A stretch of DNA of 61,642 nt, taken from contig JANQFK010000050.1 of NCBI GenBank assembly GCA_028277885.1, forward strand, positions 1 to 61,642, written 5' to 3'. Positions 21,684-31,215 of this stretch are shown piece after piece. Position 1 is the stretch's first letter, and each line of letters starts with the position of its first letter. The stretch comes from Myxococcota bacterium. GTDB lineage: Bacteria; Myxococcota_A; UBA9160; UBA6930. The notes below the pieces were generated by a model. It was given only the letters and a program-made list of their open reading frames with translations, did no database searches and was not told where the DNA came from. A program made the translations under genes and the position numbers.

Positions 21684-22232
21684 ATGTCGCTGCTTCGCTG
21701 GCTCGGCCTGAAGGACGACGACGCGCCGTCGGGTGCAACGAGCGCCGGCAGCGGCGACACCGCCAGCGTGCGCCGGATCGCCGAGCGCCTCGAGCAGCTG
21801 CCCGCCGCGCAGGCCAAGTACCTGGCGGCCTTCGCCTACGTGCTCGCCCGCGTCGCCCACGCCGACCTGCGCATCGTCGAGTCGGAGTCGGCGGAGATGG
21901 AGCGCATCGTGGCACGCCTCGCCGGGCTCGAGGAGGAGGAGGCGGCCCTCGCCGTGGAGATCGCCAAGTCCCAGGCGCGGCTGCTGGGCGGCACCGAGAA
22001 CTACGTGGTGACCCGCGAGTTCCGCAACGTCTCGACCCGCGAGCAGCGGGTGCGGCTGCTGGAGTGCCTGTTCGCGGTGGCGGCGGCCGACGGCAGCATC
22101 TCGGGCCTCGAGAGCGCGGAGATCTACTCCGTCGCCGAGGAGCTCGGCTTCACGCGGCCCGAGGCCAACGCGCTGCGCGCGGGCTGGCGCGACAAGCTCT
22201 CCGAGTTCCAGACCTCGTCCTCCGGGGGCTGA
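21684..22232 (+). CDS. TerB-family (tellurite resistance B-like) protein
   Basis: A 182-residue protein whose second half is a TerB-type helical domain with two acidic metal-site-like repeats, ARVAHADLRIVESESAEME and AVAAADGSISGLESAEIY. Stand-alone TerB proteins are common and mostly uncharacterised; no other ter gene is nearby, so tellurite resistance should not be assumed. The final 109 bases overlap the 3' end of menE on the other strand. Confidence 0.82.
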   Translation: MSLLRWLGLKDDDAPSGATSAGSGDTASVRRIAERLEQLPAAQAKYLAAFAYVLARVAHADLRIVESESAEMERIVARLAGLEEEEAALAVEIAKSQARLLGGTENYVVTREFRNVSTREQRVRLLECLFAVAAADGSISGLESAEIYSVAEELGFTRPEANALRAGWRDKLSEFQTSSSGG

Positions 22233-23713
22233 AGCGCCGGCAGCCGCGCGCGCTGGAGCTTGCCCGAGGCCGTGCGCGGCAGCGCGGTCACGACGTGAAC
22301 CTGCTTGGGGACCTTGTAGCCCGCGAGCCGCGCGCGGCAGAAGCCGCGCAGCGCGGCCTCGTCGGCGCCGGCCCCGGCGCGGGGCACCACCCAGGCCACG
22401 ACCCGGGCGCCCAGGTCGGCGTCGGGCAGCCCCGTCACGCCGGCCTCGGCCACCGCCGGATGGTCGAGGAGCACCGCCTCCACCTCGGCGGGATGCACGT
22501 TCTCGCCGCCGCTCACCACGCGGTCCTCGCGGCGGTCGAGCACCCGGAGCGCACCGTCGGCGCCCAGGCTCCCGAGATCGCCGGTTCGCAGCCAGCCGGC
22601 CCGGAACGCCGCGGCGCTGGCGGCGGGATCCTCCAGGTAGCCCGGGGTGAGGGTGGGGCCACGCAGCTCGATCTCCCCCTCGACGCCGGCCGGCACCGGG
22701 CGGCCCCCCGCGTCGACGATGCGGATCGCGGTCCCGAACAGCGGCGGCCCGGTCCACGACGCCGGGGCGGGCGGCGCCTGGGGCGAGGCCGTGGCCACCT
22801 GGGAGGCGGACTCGGTGAGTCCGTAGCTCGGCAGCACCGGGTAGCCCCGGGCCCGCGCCCGCTCGAGCAGCGCCGGGGAGGCCGCGGCGCCGCCGAGCAG
22901 CACGGCGCGGAGGCCCTCGGGCGCGGCGCGCCGGCCCCGCGCCTCGAGCAGCCTTGCCAGCATGGTCGGGACCACGGGCAGCAGGGTCGCGGCGTCGGCG
23001 TCGAGGATCGCCGCCAGGCGCTCCGGGTCGAAGCGCCGGGTCAGCCGCACCGCGCTGCCCTGGAGCACGCTGCGCACCAGGAGCGAGAGCCCGCCCACGT
23101 GGAACAGCGGCAGGCAGGCGAGCCAGCGGTCCCCCGCGCGGTCGCCCAGACGCAGCGCCGAGGCGTGGGCGCTCCAGGCGAGGTTCGCGTGGCGCAGTCG
23201 CACCCCCTTGGGCCGGCCGGTGGTCCCCGAGGTGAAGAGCACTGCGAGATCGTCGCTCGCCCGCGCCCCGGGCTCGGCCGGCCCGCGGCCCGCGTGCTCC
23301 GGCGCGCCCCCGCACGCCGGACAGCCGCGCGGCGCGAGGGCGCGCGTGGGAACGTCGGCCGCCGCGGCCGCCGCGCGCGCCGTGGCGGCGAGGGCCTCGG
23401 CGTGGAGCAGCAGGACGGGCCGCGCCACGCGCAGCTGCGGCGCGAGCTCGCCGGGGGTGAGGCGGGTGTTGAGCGGCACCACCCGCGCCCCGCAGCGCGC
23501 GACCGCGTGGATCGCCACCACGAGCTCGACGGCGTTGGGCGCGAGCAGCGCGACCGCGTCCCCCGGACCGACGCCGGAGCCGGCGAGACAGGCCGACGCC
23601 GCGGCGACCCGGGCCTCGAGGGCGGCGAAGTCGAGGGCCACGCCGTCGTCGAGCAGGGCCGGTGCGCCCGGGCTCGCCTCCGCCCGCTGGCGGAGCCAGC
23701 GCGCGAGGTTCAT
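22124..23713 (-). CDS. menE: o-Succinylbenzoate-CoA ligase
   Basis: A 529-residue adenylate-forming enzyme that activates o-succinylbenzoate to its CoA thioester in menaquinone synthesis. The AMP-binding loop FTSGTTGRPKG, YGLTESASQ, RTGDLG, DRREDRVVSGGENVHPAEVE and the C-terminal lysine in TASGKLQR are all in place. The family normally ends a few residues after GKLQR; here about 40 extra residues run antisense to the terB gene, so the original stop seems lost. The ATG overlaps the menC stop (ATGA). It is the last gene of the men operon. Confidence 0.88.
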   Translation of the reverse strand: MNLARWLRQRAEASPGAPALLDDGVALDFAALEARVAAASACLAGSGVGPGDAVALLAPNAVELVVAIHAVARCGARVVPLNTRLTPGELAPQLRVARPVLLLHAEALAATARAAAAAADVPTRALAPRGCPACGGAPEHAGRGPAEPGARASDDLAVLFTSGTTGRPKGVRLRHANLAWSAHASALRLGDRAGDRWLACLPLFHVGGLSLLVRSVLQGSAVRLTRRFDPERLAAILDADAATLLPVVPTMLARLLEARGRRAAPEGLRAVLLGGAAASPALLERARARGYPVLPSYGLTESASQVATASPQAPPAPASWTGPPLFGTAIRIVDAGGRPVPAGVEGEIELRGPTLTPGYLEDPAASAAAFRAGWLRTGDLGSLGADGALRVLDRREDRVVSGGENVHPAEVEAVLLDHPAVAEAGVTGLPDADLGARVVAWVVPRAGAGADEAALRGFCRARLAGYKVPKQVHVVTALPRTASGKLQRARLPALQPPEDEVWNSESLSRQPARSALASGRVKPSSSATE

Positions 23714-24786
23714 CGCGGCACCCCGGCGCCGCCCAGGCCCGGCGCGTCGGGCACCACGAGCGCGCCTTCCCGGGGCCGCGGCGGAGGCACGGGATCCCCG
23801 AGCAGCAGGTCGCCGGTGGCGAGCCCACAGGGCGGCAGCGGGTCCGGCAGCGAGGCCGCGAAGTGGAGCGCCGCGTGCAGGCCGACTCCGCCGTCGAGGA
23901 ACGACGTGACCGCCACCGCGACTCCCGCCTCGCGCGCCAGGCCCGCCACGTGGCTCGCGGCGGCGACGCCTCCCAGGGCCGCGGGCTTGAGGACCAGCCG
24001 GTCGGCGGCCCGGGCGTCGAGGACGGCGCGGGCGTCGGCGAGGCGCAGCACCGACTCGTCGGCGGCGATCGGGACCGGCGAGCGCGCCCGCACGAAGGCG
24101 AGGCCCGGGAGGTCTCGGGCCGGGACGGGCTGCTCCACGTGGTCGAGCCCGTGAGGCGCCAGGGCCTCGATGCGCGCGAGCGCGGCCGCGGCGCTCCAGG
24201 CCCCGTTGGCGTCGACGCCGAGGCGCGGGGCGCGGCCCGCCCCGCGGCGCGCCGCGGCCACGCGGGCCTCGTCGTCGGCGCCGCCGACCTTGAGCTTCAG
24301 CGCCGAGAAGCCCGCCTCCACCGCGCCGCGCGCCTCCTTCTCGACGAGCGCGGGCTCGGACTCGACCAGCAGCCGGCTGGCGACGACCCGCGACCGCGCC
24401 GGCCGGTCCGCGCGGCGGGCCAGCCAGGCGGCGAGGGGGAGCCCGGCGTGGCGGCTCGCCAGCTCGTGGAGCGCGCCGTCGAGGGCCGCGCGCGCGGTGG
24501 GCGCAGCCGCGAGAGCCGCCTCGGCGCTCGCGAGTGCCGCGAGGGGCTCTTCCGGGTCGTAGGCGTCGAGCCGCGCGAGCACGGCCTCGAGCGCGTCGCG
24601 CGCGGCCGCGAGGCTCTCGGTCCCGAAGGCCGGCAGGGGCGCCGACTCCCCGCGGCCGACGCGCCCGTCGGCGTCGCGCAGGTGCACGCGGAAGCCCTCG
24701 CGCCGGGTCAGGCGCCCGTGGGCGGTGGTGACGGGCCGCGCCAGGGGCAGGCACCACGGCACCACCTCGGCGGCCGCGATCCTCAC
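23710..24786 (-). CDS. menC: o-Succinylbenzoate synthase
   Basis: A 358-residue enolase-superfamily enzyme that dehydrates SHCHC to o-succinylbenzoate. Metal and acid/base residues appear in KLKVGG, GVDANGAWS, DHVEQPV, IAADES and VLKPAALGG. The start is a GTG overlapping the menA stop as GTGA, and its own stop overlaps the menE ATG. The muconate-lactonizing branch of the superfamily is similar, but the operon fixes the role. Confidence 0.88.
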   Translation of the reverse strand: MRIAAAEVVPWCLPLARPVTTAHGRLTRREGFRVHLRDADGRVGRGESAPLPAFGTESLAAARDALEAVLARLDAYDPEEPLAALASAEAALAAAPTARAALDGALHELASRHAGLPLAAWLARRADRPARSRVVASRLLVESEPALVEKEARGAVEAGFSALKLKVGGADDEARVAAARRGAGRAPRLGVDANGAWSAAAALARIEALAPHGLDHVEQPVPARDLPGLAFVRARSPVPIAADESVLRLADARAVLDARAADRLVLKPAALGGVAAASHVAGLAREAGVAVAVTSFLDGGVGLHAALHFAASLPDPLPPCGLATGDLLLGDPVPPPRPREGALVVPDAPGLGGAGVPR

Positions 24787-25691
24787 GCCAGGAGCCCGAT
24801 GGCGAGCAGCAGGCCGAAGCCGGCCTCGAGGCGCGCCGTCGCCACCAGCGAGTCGTTGAGGGCCGCGTCGGCCGCGGCATCCCCGACGCGCCGCACCAGG
24901 CGCCAGGCCGCCGGCGCCGTCAGCAGCGGGAGCAGCAGCGCGAGGCCCGCGCCGCTCGCCCACAGGCCGAGGGGCACGGCGAAGCCCGCGACGAGCAGCG
25001 CCGCGTAGTAGCGGCGGGTGGCGCGGGGCCCGAGGCGCACCGCCAGGGTGCGCTTGCCCGCGGCGCGGTCGGTCTCGAGGTCGCGCAGGTTGTTCACCAC
25101 CAGGATCGCGGTGGCGAGGCAGGCGACGGGCAGCGCGGCCAGGAGGGCGAGGCCGGAGAGCTCGCCCGCCTGGACGTAGTGGCTGCCCGCCACGCCGACC
25201 AGCCCGAAGAACACGAACACCATCAGGTCGCCGAGGCCGCGGTAGCCGAGCGGCGCCGGCCCGCCGGTGTAGGTCCAGCCCGCCGCGATGGCGAGCACGC
25301 CGAGCACCGCGATGGGCCAGCCGCCCCACCACACCAGCGGCAGGCCGAGCACCCCCGCCGCCGCGAAGGCGGCGATCGCGGCGCGCCGCATGGCGCGGGG
25401 CGTGATCCAGCCGGACTGGGTCGCGCGGGCGGGGCCGCGCCGCTCGCCGGTGTCGGCGCCCCGCTCGTAGTCCTGCACGTCGTTGGCGAGGTTGGCGCCG
25501 ATCTGGAGCGCCATGGCGGTGAGGGCCGCCGCGATCGCGGGCCCGGCGCGCGCCCGGCCCTCGGCGGCCGCCACCGCGGTCCCCACGGCGACGGGCACCA
25601 GGGACGCGGGCAGCGTGGCCGGGCGCAGCGCCAGCGCCCAGGCTCGCGCTGCGCTCGGCGGGGCCGTCGGCGGGCGGGTCAAGGCCGCCAC
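24783..25691 (-). CDS. menA: 1,4-Dihydroxy-2-naphthoate polyprenyltransferase
   Basis: A membrane-embedded UbiA-family enzyme of about 300 residues that attaches the isoprenoid tail to DHNA. Two aspartate-rich motifs are visible: [12 protein letters not shown] and [19 protein letters not shown]. They are separated by helices such as [17 protein letters not shown] and [13 protein letters not shown], with about eight or nine helices in total. The start is uncertain: GTG at 25691 is used here, but a TTG at 25682 overlaps the menB stop as TTGA, the same junction type as at menG. Confidence 0.88.
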   Translation of the reverse strand: MAALTRPPTAPPSAARAWALALRPATLPASLVPVAVGTAVAAAEGRARAGPAIAAALTAMALQIGANLANDVQDYERGADTGERRGPARATQSGWITPRAMRRAAIAAFAAAGVLGLPLVWWGGWPIAVLGVLAIAAGWTYTGGPAPLGYRGLGDLMVFVFFGLVGVAGSHYVQAGELSGLALLAALPVACLATAILVVNNLRDLETDRAAGKRTLAVRLGPRATRRYYAALLVAGFAVPLGLWASGAGLALLLPLLTAPAAWRLVRRVGDAAADAALNDSLVATARLEAGFGLLLAIGLLA

Positions 25692-26512
25692 GGGAAGCGA
25701 CCGAAGTCGGGCTCGCGCTTCTCCACGAAGGCGTCGCGTCCCTCCTGGGCCTCCTCGGTCATGTAGAACAGCTGGGTGGCGTGGCCGGCCAGCTCCTGGA
25801 GCCCCGCCTGGCCGTCGCAGTCGGCGTTGAAGGCGGCCTTCAGGCAGCGGATCGCGATGGGGCTGTGGCGCAGGATGCGGCGTGCCCAGGCCACGGACTC
25901 CTCCTCGAGCGCCTCGACGGGCACGACGCGGTTCACGAGCCCCATGTCGCGGGCCTCCTCGGCGTCGTACTGGTCGCACAGGTACCAGACCTCGCGCGCC
26001 TTCTTCTGGCCCACCACCCGCGCGAGGTAGGAGGCGCCGAAGCCGGCGTCGAAGCTGCCCACCCGCGGGCCCGTCTGACCGAAGCGCGCGTTCTCCGCCG
26101 CGATGGTGAGATCGCAGATCAGGTGGAGGACGTGCCCGCCGCCGATCGCGTAGCCCGCCACCATGGCGATCACGGGCTTCGGCAGGCTGCGGATCACGCG
26201 CTGGAGGTCCAGGGCGTTGAGGCGCGGGATGCCCTCGTCGTCGACGTAGCCCGCGTCGCCGCGCACCTTCTGGTCGCCGCCGGAGCAGAAGGCCTCCGGT
26301 CCCTCGCCGGTGAACAGGATCACGCCGACGTCCGGGTTCTCCCGCGCCCGGGAGAAGGCGTCGATCAGCTCGAAGAGGGTTCGCGGTCGGAAGGCGTTCC
26401 TCACCTCGGGCCGGCAGATGGTGATCTTCGCCATGCCCTCGGCTTCCTCGAAGCGGATGTCCTGGTAGTCGCGCACCGTCTTCCAGTCGGCGGCGGGGCG
26501 GATCGTGGTCAT
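25679..26512 (-). CDS. menB: 1,4-Dihydroxy-2-naphthoyl-CoA synthase (internal start of the menH-menB frame)
   Basis: A 277-residue crotonase-fold enzyme that cyclises o-succinylbenzoyl-CoA to DHNA-CoA. Typical MenB features are [51 protein letters not shown] and [21 protein letters not shown]. The ATG has a good AGGAGG Shine-Dalgarno, so a separate MenB protein is likely to be made. There is, however, no stop codon between the preceding menH domain and this ATG, so a fused MenH-MenB protein should also exist. Confidence 0.88.
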   Translation of the reverse strand: MTTIRPAADWKTVRDYQDIRFEEAEGMAKITICRPEVRNAFRPRTLFELIDAFSRARENPDVGVILFTGEGPEAFCSGGDQKVRGDAGYVDDEGIPRLNALDLQRVIRSLPKPVIAMVAGYAIGGGHVLHLICDLTIAAENARFGQTGPRVGSFDAGFGASYLARVVGQKKAREVWYLCDQYDAEEARDMGLVNRVVPVEALEEESVAWARRILRHSPIAIRCLKAAFNADCDGQAGLQELAGHATQLFYMTEEAQEGRDAFVEKREPDFGRFPWRP

Positions 26513-27415
26513 GGGGATGCTCCTCCTGTTCGTCGGATGGGTTCGCGGCGCCGAGCCGCGAAGGAAGCTGCGGGCCAGGGCCGCGAAGGCCCCGGGGTTC
26601 TCGAGATGGGCGGCGTGGCCGGCCTCGGGGACGACGGCCACGCGGGCCTCGGGGAGGCGCGGCGCCAGCTCCTCGGCCACGGCGCGGAAGCGCGCGTCCT
26701 CGTCGCCCACCACCAGCAGCACCGGGGCCGAGACGCGACCGAGGCGCTCGAAGAGCGGCGGCTGGGCGCCGGCGCCGAGGCCGCGCAGGGAGTCGGCCAG
26801 TGCGCGCGGATCGTTGCCCAGGCGCTGGCGCCGGGCGTCGGCCAGCGCGGCCTCGCCGAGGCGGCGCTGGCTCGCGAACAGCGGCAGCCCCATCCAGTGG
26901 TCCACGAACCACTCGAGCCCCCGCTCCTCGATGCGATCGGCGAGGGCCTCGTCGGCCCGCGCGCGCGCCGCGCGCTCGGCCGGGTCCTCGAGGCCCGCGC
27001 GAGCCCCCACCAGCAGCGCCGAACGCACGCGCTCGGGGTGGGCCACCGTGAAGCCGAGGGCGACGCGGCCGCCGAGCGAGTAGCCGAGCCAGTGGGCGCT
27101 CGGCAGCTCGAAGGCGTCGAGCACCCGGGCGAGGTCGGCGACGCAGCGCTCGAGCCGGTGGTCGGCCGGCGCGGCGCCCCGGCTCGAGCGACCGTGACCG
27201 ACGAGATCCACGCACAGCGTGCGGAAGCCCGGGCCCAGCGCCGCTGCGGTGGCGGCCATGCTCTCGCTCGAGCCGGTGAAGCCGTGGAGCAGCACCACGG
27301 GCTCGCCCTCGCCGCGAGCCTCGACGTGGATCTCCCGCCCCGGCTCCACCACGACGCACCCACCGTCGCGGCTCACGGCTCGCCGCTCCTGGGCCCGCCG
27401 ACCGTCGCGGCTCAC
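25679..27415 (-). CDS. menH: MenH-MenB fusion: SHCHC synthase (alpha/beta hydrolase) joined in frame to DHNA-CoA synthase
   Basis: The frame opens at a GTG overlapping the menD stop (GTGA) and stays open to the menB stop, 578 residues. The N-terminal part (to about residue 301) is an alpha/beta hydrolase: [11 protein letters not shown] oxyanion loop, nucleophile in GYSLGG, acid in GDEDARF, histidine in [11 protein letters not shown]. This fits MenH, which eliminates pyruvate from SEPHCHC. A linker of about 20 residues rich in Arg, Thr and Pro leads straight into MenB. MenH proteins normally stop after a helix like ALARSFLRG, so a stop codon appears lost. A second GTG 39 bases downstream (27376), created by a tandem duplication, is an alternative start. 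Confidence 0.72.
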   Translation of the reverse strand: MSRDGRRAQERRAVSRDGGCVVVEPGREIHVEARGEGEPVVLLHGFTGSSESMAATAAALGPGFRTLCVDLVGHGRSSRGAAPADHRLERCVADLARVLDAFELPSAHWLGYSLGGRVALGFTVAHPERVRSALLVGARAGLEDPAERAARARADEALADRIEERGLEWFVDHWMGLPLFASQRRLGEAALADARRQRLGNDPRALADSLRGLGAGAQPPLFERLGRVSAPVLLVVGDEDARFRAVAEELAPRLPEARVAVVPEAGHAAHLENPGAFAALARSFLRGSAPRTHPTNRRSIPMTTIRPAADWKTVRDYQDIRFEEAEGMAKITICRPEVRNAFRPRTLFELIDAFSRARENPDVGVILFTGEGPEAFCSGGDQKVRGDAGYVDDEGIPRLNALDLQRVIRSLPKPVIAMVAGYAIGGGHVLHLICDLTIAAENARFGQTGPRVGSFDAGFGASYLARVVGQKKAREVWYLCDQYDAEEARDMGLVNRVVPVEALEEESVAWARRILRHSPIAIRCLKAAFNADCDGQAGLQELAGHATQLFYMTEEAQEGRDAFVEKREPDFGRFPWRP

Positions 27416-27429
27416 GGCTCGCCGCTCCT
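27362..27429. repeat. 29-bp tandem direct duplication at the menD-menH junction
   Basis: The same 29 bases occur at 27362-27390 and 27401-27429, a period of 39 bp or exactly 13 codons. The duplicated segment contains the GTGA stop/start junction, so menH has two in-frame GTG starts and up to 13 extra N-terminal residues. Only two copies exist, so this is a local duplication and not an array. Confidence 0.85.
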
Positions 27430-29214
27430 CAGGGCACTCGCCACCTCGCCCCACAGGCGCCGCTGGAGCGCGACGTCGGCGCTGCGATCGACCCGGGCCT
27501 CGATGACCCGCACCCCGCCGGCCGCCAGGCTCCGGGCCAGGGCGTCGCGGAAGGCCGCGAGGCTCCCGACGCGCTCCGCCTCGACGCCGAAGCCCCGCGC
27601 GATCTCCGTCGGGTCGAGGCCGTGGGGGGTCGCGAACAGCTCCTCGAAGCCGACCTCGTCGCCCTGCTCGGCGATGGGGAGGTGGTGGAAGATGCCGCCG
27701 CCGTCGTTGTTCACCACCACGACGGTGCAGTCGCGCGCGTGGCGTCGGGCGCCGGCCAGCGCGCCCACGTCGTGGAGGAAGGCGAGATCGCCGACGAAGA
27801 GCAGCGTCGGCGCCGCCGTGGCGACGCTCGCGCCGAAGGCGGTCGACAGGATGCCGTCGATCCCGTTGGCGCCCCGGTTCGCGAGCACGCGCAGGCTCCG
27901 CGTCGCTGCGGGCAGGAACCCGTCGAGGGCGCGGATCGGCAGGCTGTTCGACGCGAAGAGCTGCGCGCCCTCGGGCAGCGCCGCCCCGAGCTCCCGGGCG
28001 AGGTGGGGGTGGGAGAGCAGCTCCTCCTTCGCGAGGGCGCTGCGGATCGCCCGGCGGGCGTGGGTCTCGGCGTCGCGCCAGCTCGGGAGCCAGGCGGGAT
28101 CGACGCCACCCCGGGGCTCCTCGGCCGGCGCGCCCAGCAGCGCCGCGGGATCGCAGCGCAGGTGCAGCGCCACCCGCTGCTGCGGGTCCGCCCAGGTGCC
28201 GTCGGGGTCGATCGCGACGACCCGAGCGGCGCAGTGCTGGGAGAGCCAGGCGTTGGTCGCCTTGCTGGTGGGAGGCGCACCGAGACGCACCACCAGGTCC
28301 GGCGCCCGGGCCCGGGCGAAGCGCGCGTCGCGCAGCAGCGCGTCGGCGTGGGAGACCAGCCCCTCGTCGCCGGCGTCGGGTCCCCGGCGCAGCTGGGAGG
28401 CCGCGTCGGCGAGCAGCGGCCAGCCCGCGCGCCGCGCGAACGCCGCCACCGCGGCGCGGGTGGGGGCGTCGGCGTCCCCGGGGCCGCAGACCAGGACCGG
28501 GCGGCGCGCCGCGGCGAGCTCCGCGCCCAGCGCCTCGCGCAGCGCCGAGTCCGGCGCCGGCGTGCTCGCGCGCAGCGTCGGGGGCGTGCCCCCGGTCGCC
28601 GCCGCCGGGCTCGCCGCGGCGGACTCCTCGGCGGGTGGACGGCGGGGCTCGAGGGGCTCCCGGAAGGGCAGGTTCAGGTGCACCGGACCCGGCGGCGACC
28701 CGGCCGCGGCCGCCGCCGCCCGGGCACCGAGGGCCCGGGCGTAGGGGATGCGCGGCTCGTCGGGCCCGGGGCAGGGCGCCTCGGCGTACCAGCGCACCCG
28801 GTCGCCGTAGAGCCGCACCTGGTCGATGGTCTGGGGCGCACCCCAGTCGCGCAGCTCCGGCGGGCGATCGGCGGTGAGGAGCACCAGCGGCACGCGCGCG
28901 TGGTGGCTCTCGACCACCGCGGGCAGGAAGTTCGCGGCGGCCGTGCCCGAGGTGCACACGAGCGCCACCGGGCGCCGCGCCGCCCGCGCCAGGCCCAGCG
29001 CGAAGAAGGCGGCGGAGCGCTCGTCGACGTGCACCAGGCAGCGCAGGGCGGGATGGCTCGCGGCGGCGAGCGCCAGCGGCGTCGAGCGCGAGCCGGGGCA
29101 GCAGCAGACCTCGCGCACGCCGCCGGCCACCAGCCCCTCGAAGAGCGCCGCCGCGAAGCCGTGGGGGCCCCGGGGCGCCGGACGCGGGATGCGCGGCTCG
29201 GCCGGGCGCGACAC
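27412..29214 (-). CDS. menD: SEPHCHC synthase
   Basis: A 600-residue thiamine-diphosphate enzyme that condenses isochorismate with 2-oxoglutarate, the first committed step of menaquinone synthesis. [35 protein letters not shown] and [18 protein letters not shown] form the PYR domain; the C-terminal PP domain has [16 protein letters not shown] and the ThDP-Mg motif [10 protein letters not shown] ... [14 protein letters not shown] start 1 base after the menF stop. The length is slightly above E. coli MenD. Confidence 0.92.
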   Translation of the reverse strand: MSRPAEPRIPRPAPRGPHGFAAALFEGLVAGGVREVCCCPGSRSTPLALAAASHPALRCLVHVDERSAAFFALGLARAARRPVALVCTSGTAAANFLPAVVESHHARVPLVLLTADRPPELRDWGAPQTIDQVRLYGDRVRWYAEAPCPGPDEPRIPYARALGARAAAAAAGSPPGPVHLNLPFREPLEPRRPPAEESAAASPAAATGGTPPTLRASTPAPDSALREALGAELAAARRPVLVCGPGDADAPTRAAVAAFARRAGWPLLADAASQLRRGPDAGDEGLVSHADALLRDARFARARAPDLVVRLGAPPTSKATNAWLSQHCAARVVAIDPDGTWADPQQRVALHLRCDPAALLGAPAEEPRGGVDPAWLPSWRDAETHARRAIRSALAKEELLSHPHLARELGAALPEGAQLFASNSLPIRALDGFLPAATRSLRVLANRGANGIDGILSTAFGASVATAAPTLLFVGDLAFLHDVGALAGARRHARDCTVVVVNNDGGGIFHHLPIAEQGDEVGFEELFATPHGLDPTEIARGFGVEAERVGSLAAFRDALARSLAAGGVRVIEARVDRSADVALQRRLWGEVASALRSGEP

Positions 29215-29215
29215 C

Positions 29216-30493
29216 TCAGATCTCCAGCAGCGGACCGAGCACCGCCCGCAGCTTGAGTCGCGTCTCGCGCAGCTCGCCCTCGGGATCCGAGGCCGCCATG
29301 ATGCCGGCGCCGGCGAACAGATCGACCGCCTCGCCCGTGAGTCGCGCCGAGCGCAGCGCCACCGCGAAGGCGCCCTCGCCGTGCGCGCCCGCCCAGCCCA
29401 CGGGCCCCGCGTACCAGCCGCGCGCGAGCCCCTCGTGGCTGCGCAGCCAGCGCAGCGCCTCGGCGCGCGGCGCGCCGCACACGGCGGGCGACGGATGCAG
29501 GCGCGCCACGAGCTCGAGCACCCCAGGGCGCCCGGGCTCGGCGAGCCGGCCCTCGAAGGCCGTGTGGAGGTGCTGGATGCCGTCGGTGCGCAGCAGCGTC
29601 GGCGACTCCGGCGCGCGGAGCTCGGCGCACACGGCGCCGAGGGCGCGGCCCAGTGCGCGCACCACCACGGCGTGCTCCTCCTGCTCCTTCTTGCTCTCGC
29701 GCAGCACGCGTCCGAGGGCGTGGTCCTGCTCGGGCGTGCGCCCGCGCGGCGCGGATCCCGCCAGGGCGGAGGCGCGCACGCGTCCGTCGGGGTCGACCTC
29801 GACGAGGTCCTCGGGCGTGGCGCCGAGGAAGACGGTCGGGCCCACGCCGACGGCGAAGAGGGTGCAGCCGGGGTGACGCTCGCGCAGCGCGGCCAGCAGG
29901 GCGAACGCGTCCACCGGGCTCGACGCCACGACCCGCACCGAGCGCGCCAGCACCAGCTTCTCGAAGCGCCCGTCGGCGACGGCGTCGCGGGCCGCGGCCG
30001 CCCGCTCGCGCCAGCGAGCGAGGGACTGGTCGGCGACGACGCGGAATGCCGGCGGGTCCTCGGAGGGGAGCGGGCGCCGGGCCGGCTCGGGCGCGGCCGC
30101 GCCCGCGACGCGGAACGCGACGCTGCGGCCGTCGCGCACCACCCAGCCGTGCGCGGGGAGCACGAGCCGGGCACCGGGAAAGCCCGCCCAGCCCGCCCTC
30201 GCCGGGGAGGACGCGGCGGGGTCGAAGGCGGCACCGCCGACCAGGAAGGGCGCGAAGCCGGGCACCGGGTCCCGCACCGCGACGCGCTCCCAGAGCGCCG
30301 CGCTGCCCTCGTGCACGGCCGCCGGGGCGCCCTCCCCCGCCGCCTCGATCGCCTCCGCGGCACCGAGGGCGAGCCGGGCCTCGCCGCGGGCGGGGCGCTC
30401 CCAGTAGAAGCGGTGGAACGCCGCCGAGGCCGCGAAGCCCTCGAGGGCGTCGAAGGCGGCGCCGGGCTCGCCGTGCAGCTCGATGCGGCTCAC
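29216..30493 (-). CDS. menF: Isochorismate synthase
   Basis: A 425-residue chorismate-binding enzyme converting chorismate to isochorismate. The C-terminal catalytic domain shows FEKLVLARSVRV, FLGATPEDLVEVD, HLHTAFEGRLAEPG, LHPSPAVCGAPRAEALRWLRSHE and WYAGPVGWAG, as in MenF and EntC. The ATG overlaps the menG stop (ATGA). Isochorismate here feeds MenD; no siderophore genes are nearby that would favour an EntC role. Confidence 0.92.
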   Translation of the reverse strand: MSRIELHGEPGAAFDALEGFAASAAFHRFYWERPARGEARLALGAAEAIEAAGEGAPAAVHEGSAALWERVAVRDPVPGFAPFLVGGAAFDPAASSPARAGWAGFPGARLVLPAHGWVVRDGRSVAFRVAGAAAPEPARRPLPSEDPPAFRVVADQSLARWRERAAAARDAVADGRFEKLVLARSVRVVASSPVDAFALLAALRERHPGCTLFAVGVGPTVFLGATPEDLVEVDPDGRVRASALAGSAPRGRTPEQDHALGRVLRESKKEQEEHAVVVRALGRALGAVCAELRAPESPTLLRTDGIQHLHTAFEGRLAEPGRPGVLELVARLHPSPAVCGAPRAEALRWLRSHEGLARGWYAGPVGWAGAHGEGAFAVALRSARLTGEAVDLFAGAGIMAASDPEGELRETRLKLRAVLGPLLEI

Positions 30494-31215
30494 GAGAGCG
30501 CTCCCGCGTTCACGCTCCCGGTCCGCACGGCGGTCAGCATCTGGGCCGAGCCGAGGGCCAGGGTGCGCCGCGTCACCCGCTCGAAGCCGGCCTGCTCGAT
30601 GCGCGCCACCAGCTCCGGGCCCTCGGGCAGGTAGACGGTGGAGCTCGGCAGGTAGCGGTAGGCGGCGCGATCCGAGAGCCAGCCGCCCACCTTCGGCACC
30701 ACGCGGTCGAAGTAGAACGAGTGGGCACCGCGCACGACGCGGCTGCGCGGGCGGTCCACGTCGATCAGCGCGAGCCGGCCGCCGGGCTCGAGCACGTGCG
30801 CCATCTGGGCCAGCGCGGCGTCGAGGGCGACGAAGTTGCGCAGCGCGAAGCCGCAGGTGACCACGCTGGCGCGCCCCTCGGCGAAGGGCAGGCCCTCGGC
30901 GTCCCCGCGCACCAGGTCGCAGGGCACGCCGCGGCGCCGCGCCCCGGCCAGCATGCCGCCCGCGAAGTCCACGCCGACCACGCGCGCGCCCCGCTCCGCC
31001 GCCAGCTCCGAGAGGTCGCCGGTGCCGCAGGCCACGTCGATCACCCGGTCGCCCGGCCCCACGGCCACGGCGTCGAGCAGCACGCGCCGCCAGCGCTGGT
31101 CGAGGCCGCCGGTCAGCAGCCGGTTCATCGCGTCGTAGCGCGGCGCGATGCGGTCGAACATGGCCTGGACGGTCCGGCGCTTGGCGCCGGACTCGGGAAG
31201 CGGGGAGTGGCTCAA
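30490..31215 (-). CDS. menG: Demethylmenaquinone methyltransferase
   Basis: A 241-residue UbiE/MenG-type SAM methyltransferase for the last menaquinone step. Residues 17-35 read MFDRIAPRYDAMNRLLTGG, the family hallmark, followed by SAM motif DVACGTGDLS, GDAEGLPF, FALRNF and YRYLPSSTVYLP. The start is a TTG overlapping the merR stop as TTGA; no ATG or GTG lies in a suitable place and the family has only about ten residues before MFDRIA. UbiE is bifunctional where ubiquinone is made; the rest of this operon points to menaquinone. Confidence 0.9.
   Translation of the reverse strand: MSHSPLPESGAKRRTVQAMFDRIAPRYDAMNRLLTGGLDQRWRRVLLDAVAVGPGDRVIDVACGTGDLSELAAERGARVVGVDFAGGMLAGARRRGVPCDLVRGDAEGLPFAEGRASVVTCGFALRNFVALDAALAQMAHVLEPGGRLALIDVDRPRSRVVRGAHSFYFDRVVPKVGGWLSDRAAYRYLPSSTVYLPEGPELVARIEQAGFERVTRRTLALGSAQMLTAVRTGSVNAGALS

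Noticed and set aside
21684..22232. Tellurite resistance or ter stress system
   Set aside because: Only a lone TerB-like domain; no terC, terD or terZ genes in the window.
27362..27429. 29-bp repeats considered as a minimal CRISPR
   Set aside because: Two copies in coding sequence with a 10-bp gap; a plain tandem duplication.
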